A stretch of 50,402 nt of DNA from positions 1-50,402 of the forward strand of contig NZ_QNUL01000037.1 in assembly GCF_003383615.1 (NCBI RefSeq). Direction: 5' to 3'. Position numbers and translations under genes: made by a program. Positions within the stretch are counted from its first letter, which is position 1, and each line of letters opens with the position of its first letter. The notes under the pieces are model-generated. The model was not told the DNA's origin and did not search any database. It saw nothing but the letters and a program-made list of their open reading frames with translations. Source of the DNA: Dyadobacter luteus (lineage in GTDB: Bacteria > Bacteroidota > Bacteroidia > Cytophagales > Spirosomataceae). Shown here piece by piece: positions 7,865 through 17,207 of this stretch.

Positions 7865-9679
7865 ATGAAATTTAAAGGTTATATACTGGCATTGTCGTTG
7901 CTGGCGACAGGTGCCATTCTGGAATCATGCAGTGACAGTCTTCTGGATATTAATGCACAAGGTGCTTTGAGTGAACAGCAGGCTTACAGCCGCGCTGGTG
8001 TGGATGCGCTTCTGGTAGGAGCTTATGCAGCATTAGATGGGCAGCAATTTGTAAACGGAGGTGCTCAGAACCTAAGCGGTACAAGTGGTTGGGAAGCAGC
8101 ACCAGACAACTGGACTTTGGGAAGTATTGCCGGTGGTGATGCACATAAAGGTAGTGATGGTAGTGACCAGCCTGCTATTGATGCGATTGCTAAGTTTTCA
8201 GCTGACCCAAGTAACGGGTATTTCAACAGTAAGTGGAGAACTGTTTATGAAGGGATTAACCGCGCGAATACAGTGATCAGAGTATTGGCGCTGGTTCCTG
8301 AAATATCAGATGCCGACCGTTCTAAATTGAATGCAGAGGCTCGCTTCCTGCGCGGCCATTATTACTTCGAACTGAAGAAAATATTCAATAATGTTCCATG
8401 GGTAGATGAAACTATAGCAACTGTTGACGCTGCTAAAGTGCAGAACAACGTAGATATCTGGCCTAAAATTCAGGCTGATTTCGAATTTGCCTATGCGAAT
8501 CTGCCTGCTACACAGCCATCAGTTGGTAAAGCAAACAAATGGGCAGCTGGTAGCTATCTTGCTAAAGCGCTGTTGTACCAAAAGAAATACACTGAGGCAA
8601 AAACCGTTTTCGATGCGGTGATTGCACAAGGGGTAACCAGCAATGGACTGAAATATGCACTGACGCAGAAATTCAAAGATAACTTTGATGCTGCTACGGA
8701 AAATAATTCAGAGTCGGTGTTTGCGATTCAGATGGCTGCGAATGACGGAACCAACAATATTGCGAATGCGAATCAGGGCAGTATGCTAAACTTCCCTTAC
8801 GGAGACAGCCCATTCCGTTGCTGCGGATTTTTCCAACCTGCGCAGGATCTGGTGAATTCTTACCGTACCAATGCAACTGGTTTGCCACTTGTAGATGCTT
8901 ATAACAATGCTGCAAACGTAGTAAAGAGTGATCAGGGAATTGCTTCCAATCAACCGTTTACTCCTGATGCAGGAACTTTGGATCCTCGTTTGGACTGGAC
9001 CGTTGGTCGTCGTGGCTTGCCTTATCATGACTGGGGATACCACCCTGGCGCATCATGGATCCGTAGCCCGGGACAATCTTATGCTGGTCCTTATTCTCCG
9101 AAGAAAAATATCTACTGGCAGGCAACTCAGGACATCTACTCTGATCAGAGTTCATGGGCGCCTGGTACCGCGATTAACCTGAATGTGATCCGTTTTGCTG
9201 ATGTAATTTTGATGGCAGCTGAAGTTGAAGCACAATTGAACAACCTCGCGCAAGCGCAGACTTACGTGAACCTTGTTCGTGCAAGAGCTGCTGAGCCAAC
9301 TGGTTTCTTGCACAAGTATGCAAATGATGCCACTCCGGTTGCAGGTTTCTCTGCAACTCCAGCTGCTAATTACAAAATAGCAGTATATCCTGCCGGTACT
9401 TTTGCTGGTTTGGGTAAAGACGGAGCTTTGAAAGCAATTTATTTCGAGCGTAAAATAGAATTGGCAATGGAAGGGCACCGCTTCTTTGACCTGGTACGCT
9501 GGGGTATTGCTCAAACTACGCTAAACGCCTTCTTCGCTTACGAAGGAACTGTTACCAGCGATATTCGCGGAGGAAACTTTGTAGCTCCTAAAAACGAATA
9601 TTACCCGATTCCACAACGTCAGATTGACCTGAGCACGCAAGGTGGAACTTCTGCACTGAAACAAAATTCCGGTTACTAA
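7865..9679 (+). CDS. RagB/SusD-family nutrient-binding outer-membrane lipoprotein
   Basis: The protein has 604 residues from the ATG at 7865; an in-frame TTG at 7856 is less likely. The N-terminus is a lipoprotein signal with lipobox LESC (SLLATGAILESC). SusD hallmarks follow: ARFLRGHYYFELKKIFNNVPWVDE in the TPR-like helical part, VIRFADVILMAAEVEAQLN, and the C-terminal signature AIYFERKIELAMEGHRFFDLVRWG ending with PIPQRQIDLS. It caps the SusC barrel on the cell surface and captures substrate. It starts 12 bases after susC, so the two are cotranscribed. The family is certain; the ligand is unknown. Confidence 0.95.
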   Translation: MKFKGYILALSLLATGAILESCSDSLLDINAQGALSEQQAYSRAGVDALLVGAYAALDGQQFVNGGAQNLSGTSGWEAAPDNWTLGSIAGGDAHKGSDGSDQPAIDAIAKFSADPSNGYFNSKWRTVYEGINRANTVIRVLALVPEISDADRSKLNAEARFLRGHYYFELKKIFNNVPWVDETIATVDAAKVQNNVDIWPKIQADFEFAYANLPATQPSVGKANKWAAGSYLAKALLYQKKYTEAKTVFDAVIAQGVTSNGLKYALTQKFKDNFDAATENNSESVFAIQMAANDGTNNIANANQGSMLNFPYGDSPFRCCGFFQPAQDLVNSYRTNATGLPLVDAYNNAANVVKSDQGIASNQPFTPDAGTLDPRLDWTVGRRGLPYHDWGYHPGASWIRSPGQSYAGPYSPKKNIYWQATQDIYSDQSSWAPGTAINLNVIRFADVILMAAEVEAQLNNLAQAQTYVNLVRARAAEPTGFLHKYANDATPVAGFSATPAANYKIAVYPAGTFAGLGKDGALKAIYFERKIELAMEGHRFFDLVRWGIAQTTLNAFFAYEGTVTSDIRGGNFVAPKNEYYPIPQRQIDLSTQGGTSALKQNSGY

Positions 9680-9725
9680 TCACCGGATCTGAGAATTTAA
9701 ATACTGATGGATGATTGTTGAGAGA

Positions 9726-9756
9726 GCCGGGTAACTTTACCCGGCAACTCTTTTTA
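9726..9756 (+). terminator. Intrinsic terminator after susD
   Basis: An 8-bp GC-rich stem (GCCGGGTA/TACCCGGC, 9726-9733 with 9738-9745, loop ACTT) is followed within five bases by CTTTTT. It lies between susD and the dehydrogenase gene. It could end most susCD transcripts and make downstream expression depend on read-through or a separate promoter. Confidence 0.7.
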
Positions 9757-9807
9757 ACAGCCCATTTGTTGCGAATATTTCTCCTACTGTTAACCCGATA
9801 CTGCACG

Positions 9808-12639
9808 ATGAAAAAGAATAATCTTATTTCTACTATCAGTCGCAGCACCTTGTCTTTTACTTCATTCATTTTCATAGGATTTTTACTGGCTTTTACTATT
9901 CAGGATGAGCCACAAAAACCAGACGAAAGTCGTTTCACTCCCGTGGTGATGGCTGACGATCTGGACGAACCTATGGTGTTTGAGGTACTCAAAGACGGGT
10001 CTGTATACATTGCCGAAAGAAAGGGAGCTGTGAAAAAGTACAACCCTTCTACTAAAACAACCGATTTGATCGCTACCATTCCTGTTAATACCAAATACAC
10101 CAGTGCTGAGGGTGTAGTAAGGGAAGCAGAGGAAGGACTGATGGGATTGACCTTCGATCCGAACTTTGAAAAAAATCACTGGATTTATCTGTATTACGCG
10201 CATCCGACTGAAAAGAAACATATTCTTTCCCGTTGGGATTTGGTGGATGACCAATTGGTTGAAGCTTCGAAGAAAGATATTATTGAAGTGGAAACCCAGC
10301 GCGAAGTATGCTGCCACACAGGCGGTGGTATGGTTTGGGATAAAGCAGGTAATCTGTTCCTGACTGTTGGAAACAATACAGGAAACCAACAGGCAGCACA
10401 AACAGATGAACGGCCCGGACGTGCAAGCTGGGATGACCAGGGACATGCAGGTAACACCAATGATCTGAGAGGTAAAATCCTGAGAATTCATCCTGAAGCA
10501 GATGGCTCTTATACCATTCCGGAGGGTAATCTTTATCCGAAAGGAACGGCTAAAACAAGACCGGAAATCTATTCAATGGGGCATCGTAATCCGTGGAGGA
10601 TTTCGGTAGACAGTAAAACAGATTTTATCTACTGGGGCGAAGTAGGTCCTGATGCAGGAGAGGATTCTGAGATCGGTCCAAAAGGATATGATGAATTGAA
10701 TCAGGCCCGGAAGCCAGGTAACTTTGGCTGGCCATGGTTTGTGGCAGATGATCAGGCATTCCCTGTTTTTGATTATGCCAATGACAAGCCTCTCGCTAAA
10801 AAAGATCCGAAAAACCTGATCAATAATTCTCCGAACAATACCGGACTGGAAAAGCTGTTACCTACCGAACCGACCTTTATTTATTATCCCTATGGAGTTT
10901 CTGAAAAGTTTCCGTTGGTGGGATCCGGTTCAAGAAGTGCAACAGGTGGGCCTGTTTATCATCGTTCTGATTTCAAAAATCCTAAACGTCCCTGGCCGGC
11001 TTATTACGAAAACAAATGGATCGCTGCTGATTTCTCCCGTGGCTGGATCATGGCCATTTCAATGAAAGAAAATGGTGATTACGAGTCTATGGAGCGCGTA
11101 TTGCCGGGTTACCATCCGGTTCAGCCTATTGATATCAAATTCGGTCCGGATGGTGATTTGTACATCCTGGAATACGGTAGTAACTGGTTCCGTAAAAGTG
11201 ATAACTCCCGACTAGTCAGGATTGAGTACAATGGTGGCAACAGGAAACCTGTCGTGTCTGTAGCTACTGATAAAAAGGGTGGAACTGTTCCTTTTAAAGC
11301 CAGTTTATCATCTGCAGGAACGAGAGATTTTGACGGTGATGCGCTAAAATACAGCTGGAAAGTGACCGGATCGGGTACAGCTGCTCAAACATTTACTGTT
11401 GCAAATCCTTCGGTAAGTTTCAATAAGCCTGGTGTGTACACTGCCACTTTAACGGTAACCGATTCGAAAGGGGCGAGTAATGCGCAGTCTGTTAAAATTA
11501 TAGCTGGCAATGAACCTCCGAAAGTAAGTCTGGATCTCGCCGGAAATAAAACTTTCTTCTTCACTGAAAAGCCGATTGAATACAGTGTTGCGGTGAGTGA
11601 CAAGGAAGATGGAAGTCTGGCAGACGGGAAGATCAAACCGGAACAAGTAGCGGTGAGTATAGATTATACTGCCGAGGGTTTTGATTATGCCGAGGTTATT
11701 CAAAGTCAGCGTAGTGTGGATGCTTCAACCCAGTTTGCTGTTGCACAAATTCTGATGAGTAAAAGTGATTGCAAGGTTTGTCATCAGCCCAATACAAAAT
11801 CTGTAGGACCGTCGTTTGCTGAGATTTCCAACAAATACAAAGGACAGGCGGGTGCATTGGATTTACTGGTTCAGAAAGTACTTAAAGGAGGATCCGGTGT
11901 TTGGGGCGAGGTAGCCATGGCGGCTCACCCATCACTGCCGGTGGCAGATGCCGAAGTGATTGTGAAGTATATTTTACATAGTACAGATAAAACATTGAGC
12001 TCACTTCCCGTACAAGGGAAATATACGCCTGAAATTCCCAAGGGAGATAATGGTCATGGCTCATTGATTATCCGCGCTGCGTTTACAGACAGAGCAGTAA
12101 GTGGGAATAAAGCTATTCCTGCGCAGACTTCCGAAGAGATGATCGTATTGCGTAGTCCGGAAGTAAACGCAGCAGAAGCGCCGATTGTGAAAGGTGCCGA
12201 ATTAAAGGCTCTTGGTGTAGCAGGACTTGGTTTCAGTGTGGTTGCCTATGCCAATAATCATTTGGGTTGGAAGCAAATTGACCTTGCCGGTATTTCTCAG
12301 ATTGAACTGAATGCTTCTGCTCAGAAAAGAGAAGGAAGTGTAGGAGGAAAAATTGAGATCAGGCTGGACTCTCCAACAGGACAACTCATTGGTGAACAAC
12401 AGGTGGAAATGGCACCGGAAGTGGATATTGCCAAAGTGATGGCTGAAATGGAAAGTGAAAAGAAAAATGCAAAACCTGGTGAGGTTGTAAAGCCGCGTAA
12501 TCCGTTTGCCCGTCCGCCTGTGTTTGTAAAAATCAAAAGTACAGCCGGTAAGCGCGATGTGTATTTTGTATTTAAAAATGACAATGCAAAGGCCATTCAG
12601 CCGCTGATGTCATTCTCCAAAGTTAAATTTATTCAGTAG
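9808..12639 (+). CDS. PQQ-type sugar dehydrogenase fused to PKD and cytochrome c domains
   Basis: The protein has 943 residues from the ATG at 9808; the frame extends upstream but the signal anchor begins at MKKNNL. Domains in order: membrane/signal segment (about 15-35); a glucose/sorbosone dehydrogenase-like six-bladed propeller (about 45-440, with GLMGLTFDPNF and SMGHRNPWRISVD); a PKD domain (about 450-540); a class I cytochrome c with haem motif CKVCH (Cys655, Cys658, His659); and a C-terminal carbohydrate-binding-like beta domain. Such proteins oxidise sugars in the periplasm or at the surface and pass electrons to the haem. A PQQ cofactor is assumed from the family. Placed after susCD, it probably acts on the sugar that the locus captures. 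Confidence 0.88.
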   Translation: MKKNNLISTISRSTLSFTSFIFIGFLLAFTIQDEPQKPDESRFTPVVMADDLDEPMVFEVLKDGSVYIAERKGAVKKYNPSTKTTDLIATIPVNTKYTSAEGVVREAEEGLMGLTFDPNFEKNHWIYLYYAHPTEKKHILSRWDLVDDQLVEASKKDIIEVETQREVCCHTGGGMVWDKAGNLFLTVGNNTGNQQAAQTDERPGRASWDDQGHAGNTNDLRGKILRIHPEADGSYTIPEGNLYPKGTAKTRPEIYSMGHRNPWRISVDSKTDFIYWGEVGPDAGEDSEIGPKGYDELNQARKPGNFGWPWFVADDQAFPVFDYANDKPLAKKDPKNLINNSPNNTGLEKLLPTEPTFIYYPYGVSEKFPLVGSGSRSATGGPVYHRSDFKNPKRPWPAYYENKWIAADFSRGWIMAISMKENGDYESMERVLPGYHPVQPIDIKFGPDGDLYILEYGSNWFRKSDNSRLVRIEYNGGNRKPVVSVATDKKGGTVPFKASLSSAGTRDFDGDALKYSWKVTGSGTAAQTFTVANPSVSFNKPGVYTATLTVTDSKGASNAQSVKIIAGNEPPKVSLDLAGNKTFFFTEKPIEYSVAVSDKEDGSLADGKIKPEQVAVSIDYTAEGFDYAEVIQSQRSVDASTQFAVAQILMSKSDCKVCHQPNTKSVGPSFAEISNKYKGQAGALDLLVQKVLKGGSGVWGEVAMAAHPSLPVADAEVIVKYILHSTDKTLSSLPVQGKYTPEIPKGDNGHGSLIIRAAFTDRAVSGNKAIPAQTSEEMIVLRSPEVNAAEAPIVKGAELKALGVAGLGFSVVAYANNHLGWKQIDLAGISQIELNASAQKREGSVGGKIEIRLDSPTGQLIGEQQVEMAPEVDIAKVMAEMESEKKNAKPGEVVKPRNPFARPPVFVKIKSTAGKRDVYFVFKNDNAKAIQPLMSFSKVKFIQ

Positions 12640-12677
12640 TCTTAATTCAATTTCTCAAACCTAATTCGAGCGAAACA

Positions 12678-13622
12678 ATGAACACAGACAGAAGACATTT
12701 TCTAAAGCAGGCCGGAGCTGTTATGGCAGGAGGCCTTATGTTGCCAGCTATATCCAAAGCGGCTTTTCTGACAGGAGAGACGGCGGAAGCATGGCCGGTA
12801 GGGATACAGTTGTTTACGGTGTTCAAGCAGATGAATGAGGATCCGGAAGGAACGCTGAAGAAACTGGCATCAATAGGAATTAAAGAAGTAGAATCCGCTT
12901 TCAGTACACGCGGAGGCTATTACGGATATAAACCGAAGGAATTCAAAAAGGTGGTAGAAGGTGTAGGTTTGAAATGGCGTGCGCACCATGCTACCGGCGC
13001 ACCTTTCAAAATGCCTCCTCCTGATAAAATGCCGAAAGGTGCAGATGGGAAGCCAATTTCTATACCAAAAATGCCTGCTATGCTGAATTTGAGAGACAAC
13101 TATCAGCAGTTGTTGGATGATGCAGCAGAGGCCGGTTTGAGTTATCTGGTGTGTGCAAGTACCCCTGTAGGTAATCTGGATGAGATCAAAAATTCTATAG
13201 AGGTCTTTCAGAAAACCGGTGAAGCCGCTAAAAAGGCAGGAATTGGTTTTGCTTACCATAATCACGCAACAGAATTCGATGCGGTTGAAGGTGGAAAAAC
13301 GCCTTATGAACTTGTGTTGTCACAAACAGATAAAGACCTGGTGAAAATGGAGCTCGATCTGGCATGGGCAACTAAAGCGGGTAAGGATCCTGTAGCACTT
13401 TTCAAGGAACATCCGGGCCGGTTCCCGCTGTGGCATGTGAAGGATATCAAAAGTGATCTGCAAACGATAACGGAAGTGGGTAATGGTGTGGTAGAATTCA
13501 AAAGGATTTTTGAGGCAGCTAAGATTGCAGGGCTGAAGTATTTCTTTATTGAGCAGGATATGGTTCCATCTATTGATAGCGTGGATATCGGTTACAAAAA
13601 TTTAGTAAAAGTGATCGGTTAA
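12678..13622 (+). CDS. Tat-exported sugar phosphate isomerase/epimerase-like TIM-barrel protein
   Basis: This 314-residue protein begins with a twin-arginine signal (DRRHFLKQAGAVMAGGLMLP). The rest is a xylose isomerase-like/AP endonuclease 2 TIM barrel: WPVGIQLFTVF at the first strand, LKWRAHHA, IGFAYHNHATEF, LVKMELDLAWATKAG and FPLWHVKDI carry the usual metal-binding Glu, His and Asp positions. Members isomerise or epimerise sugars and sugar derivatives. Export by Tat puts it with the preceding dehydrogenase, 38 bases upstream, so the two may work in sequence on an oxidised sugar. That coupling is inference. The substrate is not known. Confidence 0.88.
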   Translation: MNTDRRHFLKQAGAVMAGGLMLPAISKAAFLTGETAEAWPVGIQLFTVFKQMNEDPEGTLKKLASIGIKEVESAFSTRGGYYGYKPKEFKKVVEGVGLKWRAHHATGAPFKMPPPDKMPKGADGKPISIPKMPAMLNLRDNYQQLLDDAAEAGLSYLVCASTPVGNLDEIKNSIEVFQKTGEAAKKAGIGFAYHNHATEFDAVEGGKTPYELVLSQTDKDLVKMELDLAWATKAGKDPVALFKEHPGRFPLWHVKDIKSDLQTITEVGNGVVEFKRIFEAAKIAGLKYFFIEQDMVPSIDSVDIGYKNLVKVIG

Positions 13623-13786
13623 GTATAGCCCGTTATATTCTGATTTTCTGTTTCGATTAGAATAAAATTAGAATTCTGATAAGTGCTTTTACCCTTGTAA
13701 AATAGGTATACATTGCATCAAAAAGTTTGGTTGAAACAAATCAGAGGGTTCCTTACCCGGTTTACCTCATTTGTAGGGTGATATGC

Positions 13787-13824
13787 ACAAATGGCATCGG
13801 AAGTCAGCTTCCGATGCCATTTGT
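13787..13824. terminator. Convergent bidirectional terminator hairpin
   Basis: A perfect 17-bp stem (13787-13803 with 13808-13824, loop TCAG) sits between the plus-strand isomerase gene and the minus-strand dehydrogenase gene. There is only a short T-rich tail (CTTTGT) on the plus side. Its position and stability fit a shared terminator. Confidence 0.75.
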
Positions 13825-13847
13825 CTTTGTGCTGTATCTGATTCAAA

Positions 13848-14801
13848 TCACGAAACCACACTCCTCGGATTCCCCTCCTGAAAAGCTTTCAGATTATCCG
13901 CTACCATTTGCAGCAAACGTGCTCTTGCTTCCAGTGTTGCCCAGGCTACGTGCGGTGTGATGACTCAGTTGGGTGCAGAGAGCAGGGGATTGTCTGCCTT
14001 CGGTGGTTCTGCGGAAAGTACATCTAATCCCGCTCCTCCAATGCGCTTCTCCTTCAAAGCGGCCGCGAGGTCTGCTTCGTTAATCAGCGGTCCACGGCCT
14101 GTATTGATCAGGATGGCGGAAGGCTTCATCCATGCAATTGTATCAGCATTGATCAGATCCTTTGTTTCATCCGTCAGCGGACAATGCAGACTGATTACGT
14201 CGCTGTTTTTGAAAACTGATTCCAGGGTTACCATCGTAATATCCGGATTGATGGTCTGCGCCGGGTTCTTACGGTAGGCAATTACTTTCATGCCTAATGC
14301 AACTGCAATTTTGGCTACCTGTGATCCTATATCACCTAGCCCCACCAGTCCCATTGTTTTTCCTGCCAGTTCGGTAAGGGGTGTTTTCCAGTAGGCAAAA
14401 TCCGGAGATGCGACCCAATCTCCTTTCGCTACACTCTGGCTGTGTGTTTCGATACGGTTAACCAGCGCCAGCAATAACGCAAACGTATGCTGGGCAACGG
14501 ATGCCGGGCCATACGCTTTTACGTTGGTGACAATGATATTTCGCTTTTGGGCTGCTTCAATATCGATATTGTTAAAACCTGTCGCCTCCACACCGATATA
14601 CCGAAGCTTGGGAAGTTGCTCTAATATAGCTTCGGTCAGCACTACTTTATTAACAAGCAAGGCATCTGCATCTTTTGCCCGGTCAACAATTTCATCGGGA
14701 GCAGAGCGATCATATTTGGTGACATTTCCAAGTGCCTCTATAGGAGCCCAGTCGAGGTCACCGGGATTCAGGGTATAGCCGTCAAGAATTACAATATTCA
14801 T
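13848..14801 (-). pseudogene. D-2-hydroxyacid dehydrogenase interrupted by an in-frame TGA
   Basis: The full frame runs from the ATG at 14801 to TGA 13848-13850, 317 codons, the normal family length. It shows the NAD-binding motif GLVGLGDIGSQVA, the catalytic Arg in ILINTGRGPLI and the catalytic Glu in GLDVLSAEPP. At codon 279 (13965-13967) a TGA replaces the residue before VITPHVAWAT, where relatives usually have Cys (TGC). The frame then continues intact for 38 codons, including catalytic His284. Termination here would give a 278-residue product without the proton donor. It starts one base after the M1 peptidase stop, so it is the last gene of that operon. The intact frame on both sides means a very recent mutation or a sequencing error. 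Confidence 0.85.
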
Positions 14802-14802
14802 A

Positions 14803-17166
14803 CTAATCATTTTTAGGACTTGCTCCGATTTTTCCTGCACCTTCTGTTTGCATAGGGTTGGTCGGACGGGCACTTTGTTGCTGTTTGAAAATCTGGAAAC
14901 GGGTTGGTTTCGGTTTTCTCGGGAAGGAATTATTCTCTGTATCAATATCAGCGATCTGGAAATAGGGATCCAGCGTCCATTGTACGACTTTCTTTTTTGT
15001 CAATACGACTTTACTGAACTGTGCATCATTAAATCTCCAGATTTCCGCCGGATAAGTTACAGTAGAATCCGTTCCGTCTTCAAATTCCATTTTGACAATC
15101 ACAGGCATTACCAGCCCACCTTTGTTTTTCACGGAAAGCGTATAGAAATTGGTATTTGCTCTTACGAGTTGTCTCTCATTTTCAGATAGCCCCGACAGGT
15201 ACTGCTCATATTTACTGCGATCTTTTTCTGTAACCTTGTATGGATCATACGTGTTGTAGAAATCTGCCATTGTGGAATCCTGCGCTACAACAGTCTGTCC
15301 TTTTGCAGCAAGGTCACGCTGTTTGCTGATTGTGTTCTTTTTTAGGGCAGCATCTTTTCTTGCTATCTCTTTTTCGATTTCCGGGTTTTGTGTATCAACG
15401 CTGAACCAATCCACAGACACCAAATCCTGATCTACCGGATCAGTCGTGTAAAACCATCCCTTCCAGAACCAATCCAGGTCAACTCCTGATGCATCTTCCA
15501 TCGTTCTGAAAAAATCGGACGGAGTGGGACTTTTGAAACGCCATCTGTTGGAGTATTCTTTAAAGGCATGGTCAAACAGCTCTCTTCCCATCACGGTTTC
15601 GCGAAGTATATTGAGCGCTGTAGCAGGTTTGGAATAAGCATTCGGCCCGAGACCAATTACGTTTTCCGCAGAGCTCATCACCGGCGAAAGTACCGATGGG
15701 TCAGAAGACATGTATTCTACGATCTGACTCGGTTCTCCGCGACGTGTAGGGTAGTTGTAATCCCATTCTTTCTCTGCCAGGTACTGGCAAAATGAATTCA
15801 GACCCTCATCCATCCACGCCCATTGTCTTTCATCCGAATTCACGATCATCGGAAAGAAGTTGTGACCTACTTCATGTATAATCACGCCGATCATTCCGTA
15901 TTTGGTCGCCTCCGAATACGTACCATCTTCTTCCGGACGACCACCGTTGAAACTGATCATCGGATATTCCATTCCGCCGCCTGAAGTTGCATGGCAGGAA
16001 ATAGCAACCGGATAAGGATATTCAAATGTGCGGCTTCCGTAAGACTTCAGCGTGTGCTCAACGGCTCTTGTAGAGTATTGCTCCCAAAGCGGATTTCCCT
16101 CTTTAGGATATACCGACATACACCATATTTTTTTCCCGTTTTTGTAAACATCACTTTGCATTGCATCCCAGATAAACTTCCGGCTGCTGGCAAAGGCAAA
16201 GTCGCGTACATTGTCTGCTTTGTAAATCCAGGTCTTTTTGCCTGCATTTTTATTCTCTCTTTTCTCAGCTTTTTCCGCTTCAGCCTGTGTTACGATTAGT
16301 ACAGGATTTTTGGAAGTTTCAGCCTTTTTTAAACGTTGTTTCTGAGCAGCAGACAGTACCTGCGCATAGTTCTGGCACTCTCCGGTAGCAGCTACAATAT
16401 GATCTGCAGGAGTGGTAATGGCCACTTTGTAGTTACCGAAGATCAGAGCAAATTCACCCTGTCCCAAAAACTGTTTGTGGTTCCAGCCATTCACATCGTC
16501 GTATGGAGCGAGGCGAGGAAACCAATGTGCGATGAAATAGTTGAAATTACCATCTTTTGGAAAATACTCATATCCGCTGCGGCCGTAGTAAGGCGTAATG
16601 TTATAGGCCCAGTCAACGCTGAATACCAGATTGGTTCCCGGCTTCAGAGAGACTGGCAAGTCAATACGCATCATGGTATTGTTGATGGTATAAGGAAGTG
16701 CTTTACCTGCCTTGTCTTTTACTGAAGCAATTTCGTAACCATATTTCTTGTCAGGATCGAGAGCAAGATTCTGGCCCGTAGTAAACGTCTGTATCTGCGC
16801 AGAACTCATTCCTCTGCTATTGACTGTACCTGTTTTGGAACTCGCACCGATCGCATCATTTTTGAAAAGATTCTGATCCAGCTGCATCCAGATATACCGG
16901 AGCTCATCAGGGGAATTGTTGTAGAAAGTGATCGTTTCAGAACCTATAATACGGCGTTTGTCGTCGTCCAGTTCCGCTTTGATATCGTAGTCAGCTCTTT
17001 GCTGCCAATATTCCTTTCCCGGAGCGCCGGATGCAGTACGATACGTGTTCGGTGTGGGCAGGGTGGTGCCCAATTGTTCAAATCTGTCATTGGCTTTTAG
17101 CGCAGGAGACTGAGCCAATGAAGCCGTTGAATACAAAAAGATGATAAAGTGAAGGAGTCGTTTCAT
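14803..17166 (-). CDS. M1-family zinc aminopeptidase (secreted)
   Basis: The protein has 787 residues from the ATG at 17166 (MKRLLHFIIFLYSTASLAQ, a signal peptide); the frame opens 14 codons further upstream. It carries the gluzincin motif HEVGH (His431, Glu432, His435) with the third ligand Glu454 in WMDEGLN, the HExxH-X18-E spacing of M1 enzymes. The upstream GGGMEYP segment is the GAMEN-like substrate loop. It should remove N-terminal residues from peptides in the periplasm or at the surface. Downstream, only one base separates its stop from the hydroxyacid dehydrogenase start; upstream, 41 bases separate it from the HupE-like gene. This gives a three-gene operon without an obvious shared pathway. 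Confidence 0.92.
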   Translation of the reverse strand: MKRLLHFIIFLYSTASLAQSPALKANDRFEQLGTTLPTPNTYRTASGAPGKEYWQQRADYDIKAELDDDKRRIIGSETITFYNNSPDELRYIWMQLDQNLFKNDAIGASSKTGTVNSRGMSSAQIQTFTTGQNLALDPDKKYGYEIASVKDKAGKALPYTINNTMMRIDLPVSLKPGTNLVFSVDWAYNITPYYGRSGYEYFPKDGNFNYFIAHWFPRLAPYDDVNGWNHKQFLGQGEFALIFGNYKVAITTPADHIVAATGECQNYAQVLSAAQKQRLKKAETSKNPVLIVTQAEAEKAEKRENKNAGKKTWIYKADNVRDFAFASSRKFIWDAMQSDVYKNGKKIWCMSVYPKEGNPLWEQYSTRAVEHTLKSYGSRTFEYPYPVAISCHATSGGGMEYPMISFNGGRPEEDGTYSEATKYGMIGVIIHEVGHNFFPMIVNSDERQWAWMDEGLNSFCQYLAEKEWDYNYPTRRGEPSQIVEYMSSDPSVLSPVMSSAENVIGLGPNAYSKPATALNILRETVMGRELFDHAFKEYSNRWRFKSPTPSDFFRTMEDASGVDLDWFWKGWFYTTDPVDQDLVSVDWFSVDTQNPEIEKEIARKDAALKKNTISKQRDLAAKGQTVVAQDSTMADFYNTYDPYKVTEKDRSKYEQYLSGLSENERQLVRANTNFYTLSVKNKGGLVMPVIVKMEFEDGTDSTVTYPAEIWRFNDAQFSKVVLTKKKVVQWTLDPYFQIADIDTENNSFPRKPKPTRFQIFKQQQSARPTNPMQTEGAGKIGASPKND

Positions 17167-17207
17167 TGTAGCGAATACAGAATAATTGGTGGTCGAGAGG
17201 AATAACA

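Noticed and set aside
13965..13967. TGA as a selenocysteine codon in the hydroxyacid dehydrogenase
   Set aside because: The position is a Cys in relatives, but it is not a redox-active or catalytic residue. I see no convincing SECIS-like stem-loop directly after it, and the family is not known for selenocysteine.
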